DNA of 7,412 nt from Kiritimatiellia bacterium (GTDB lineage Bacteria; Verrucomicrobiota; Kiritimatiellia; RFP12; UBA1067): assembly GCA_028701555.1 (NCBI GenBank), contig JAQVQN010000114.1, forward strand, positions 1 to 7,412, given 5' to 3'. The notes under the pieces are model-generated. The model did not search any database, was not told the DNA's origin, and saw nothing but the letters and a program-made list of their open reading frames with translations. The position numbers and the translations under genes are program-made. Below are positions 6,312 through 7,412 of this stretch, one piece after another. Each line of letters starts with the position of its first letter. Positions within the stretch are counted from its first letter, which is position 1.

Positions 6312-7412
6312 TCAGACGCCGCCGCCTCGCTGCACCACCGCGCCTTTGGCGGTGACCCGCTCCAGCTCGCCTCGCATCAGCTCCGCCTCTGCCAGCAACT
6401 GCGCCAGCCGATCAGGTTTGTCGCCGGCCGCCAGCCGTTCCATAAACAGGGCGTAGGCATCTGCCACCGCAATAAGCATACCATCCCGGCCGACTGCCGC
6501 CATCTTCACCTTCAAAGACTGCTCCGCAGCCGACCGGCGCATGTCTGCGTCGCCCGCAAAGTCCAGCGTTTCCGCAAGCGGATACCATGTCCTTTTGTTT
6601 CCTGCCAGCTTACCAAAATAAGCTGGTGCCAGCAACAGATTGGACCTAAAGCGGCGCACAATTCCCGCACTGGTCAGCCCGGGCGTGACAACCACACGAC
6701 CTTCGGCCAGAAAGCGCGCGTCAACATGCCGATCGAAATCCGTCATGTCCTCGGTGTCGGCCAGCAGCCGCGCCGCTACAGCCGGGCTCCAAACAGTGCC
6801 GGTTGCCGCGCTGCGTAACAATTCCTCGAAAACGTTCAAGCCCGCGCGTTTTTCGATAAACCAGCCGGCCAAGACCGCAGCAACAGCAGGCTCGCGCGTA
6901 GCGGCCACACTGTCGGCCGCGAACAGCTCCAGCGCGGTCGGAAGGCAGGCCCGCGACCATAAAAGCAGTGCGCGGTCGATGTCGGCCTGACGGCGTTCGC
7001 GGTCAATGTGGCGCAGAGCGCCGTCGATCAGCCAGACCGGCAGGTCGCGCATGCTTTCTTCAGTGCCCCCGGCCGCCACCATCCACGCGCGCAACAGCGC
7101 AAAGCTGATGGCTCGCCTGAATTGATCCAAGTCAGCGGCTTCGGGGTCAGGCAGTTCGATGCGCTCACGCAAGCCGACACCGGGCTCGCGCAGACGCGCC
7201 GTCAGCACACGCGTGTCGCCGTCAGAGCGGCCGCCGATCATGATCTCCAGCGGGCAGGCTGCTGTGCCGAGTTTCATGCGCAGGGCGCGCTGCAACTCGT
7301 CACGCCGCTGATTCGCGAAACTGAGCACCGGCGCACGGTAGACGGCTTTGGACAACGGTGCGTAGACCACGATCGCCCCGTCGCTGGCGTAGAACGGTGC
7401 AGCCTGGCCTTT
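6312..7412 (-). CDS. Uncharacterised protein, C-terminal part (start lies outside the window)
   Basis: The frame is open from the right edge to a TGA at 6314-6312, giving 366 visible residues. The GTG at 7370 is not the start, because 14 further codons upstream are open (KGQAAPFYASDGAI). I do not recognise the family. Visible features: a segment FRRAISFALLRAW at about 98-110, followed by LPVWLIDGALRHID at about 124-137. In the MA/gluzincin-type metallopeptidases an HExxH helix is followed by 'lP.WL.EG.A', and this stretch has that second motif but no HExxH in front. A catalytically dead peptidase-like domain is therefore possible, but this is a weak pattern match. The rest is mostly alpha-helical and rich in Ala, Arg and Leu, with a basic stretch near 240-280 (VRRFRSNLL, GNKRTWY) and a glycine-rich tail (QRGGGV). 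No membrane segment is seen in this part; an N-terminal signal peptide could lie outside the window. Confidence 0.8.
   Translation of the reverse strand, partial: KGQAAPFYASDGAIVVYAPLSKAVYRAPVLSFANQRRDELQRALRMKLGTAACPLEIMIGGRSDGDTRVLTARLREPGVGLRERIELPDPEAADLDQFRRAISFALLRAWMVAAGGTEESMRDLPVWLIDGALRHIDRERRQADIDRALLLWSRACLPTALELFAADSVAATREPAVAAVLAGWFIEKRAGLNVFEELLRSAATGTVWSPAVAARLLADTEDMTDFDRHVDARFLAEGRVVVTPGLTSAGIVRRFRSNLLLAPAYFGKLAGNKRTWYPLAETLDFAGDADMRRSAAEQSLKVKMAAVGRDGMLIAVADAYALFMERLAAGDKPDRLAQLLAEAELMRGELERVTAKGAVVQRGGGV

Noticed and set aside
7368..7370. GTG at 7370 as the true start of the right-hand gene
   Set aside because: The frame is open for 14 more codons to the edge with similar composition, and no ribosome binding site precedes the GTG. 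The gene most likely starts outside the window.

Overview
The window looks like a stretch of a GC-rich bacterial chromosome. Every gene I can support lies on the minus strand, so transcription runs from high to low coordinates. The closest family-level hints are an ArgH of the type I associate with Bacteroidetes and related groups (FTVGKD-type N-terminus, no WGGRF motif), and an ExbB with its own signal peptide followed by ExbD and a large periplasmic TPR protein. I associate that combination with the PVC group (Verrucomicrobia, Kiritimatiellae, Planctomycetes). The lineage is an inference, not proven. I saw no tRNA, rRNA, CRISPR array, insertion sequence or long repeat.

Layout in transcription order: (1) 7412-6312, the C-terminal 366 codons of an unrecognised protein whose start lies outside the window. 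(2) 6267-4879, argH, argininosuccinate lyase, the last step of arginine synthesis, followed by a strong intrinsic terminator at 4875-4840. (3) 4805 down to the left edge, a tightly coupled four-gene operon: exbB/tolQ-like motor protein, exbD/tolR-like motor protein, a 785-residue exported TPR protein, and a protein with one N-terminal membrane anchor, a Pro/Glu-rich linker and a von Willebrand factor A (VWA) domain. The exbD/TPR and TPR/VWA junctions are ATGA stop-start overlaps, and exbB and exbD are likewise adjacent or overlapping.

The operon resembles a proton-motive-force-driven ExbB-ExbD-TonB or TolQ-TolR-TolA machine. However, the place where a TonB/TolA-type transducer would be expected is taken by a membrane-anchored VWA protein with a MIDAS metal-binding motif. 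A plausible reading is an energised envelope complex in which ExbBD works on a VWA effector scaffolded by the TPR protein.

The most striking local observation is an in-frame TGA (98-96) in the middle of the VWA domain. The same reading frame continues to the window edge with 31 codons that still look like VWA sequence, including the expected MIDAS Thr-Asp (TDVF). All five gene ends in the window use TGA as stop, so wholesale recoding is unlikely. A nonsense mutation, a sequencing or assembly error, or less likely a site-specific readthrough must explain it.
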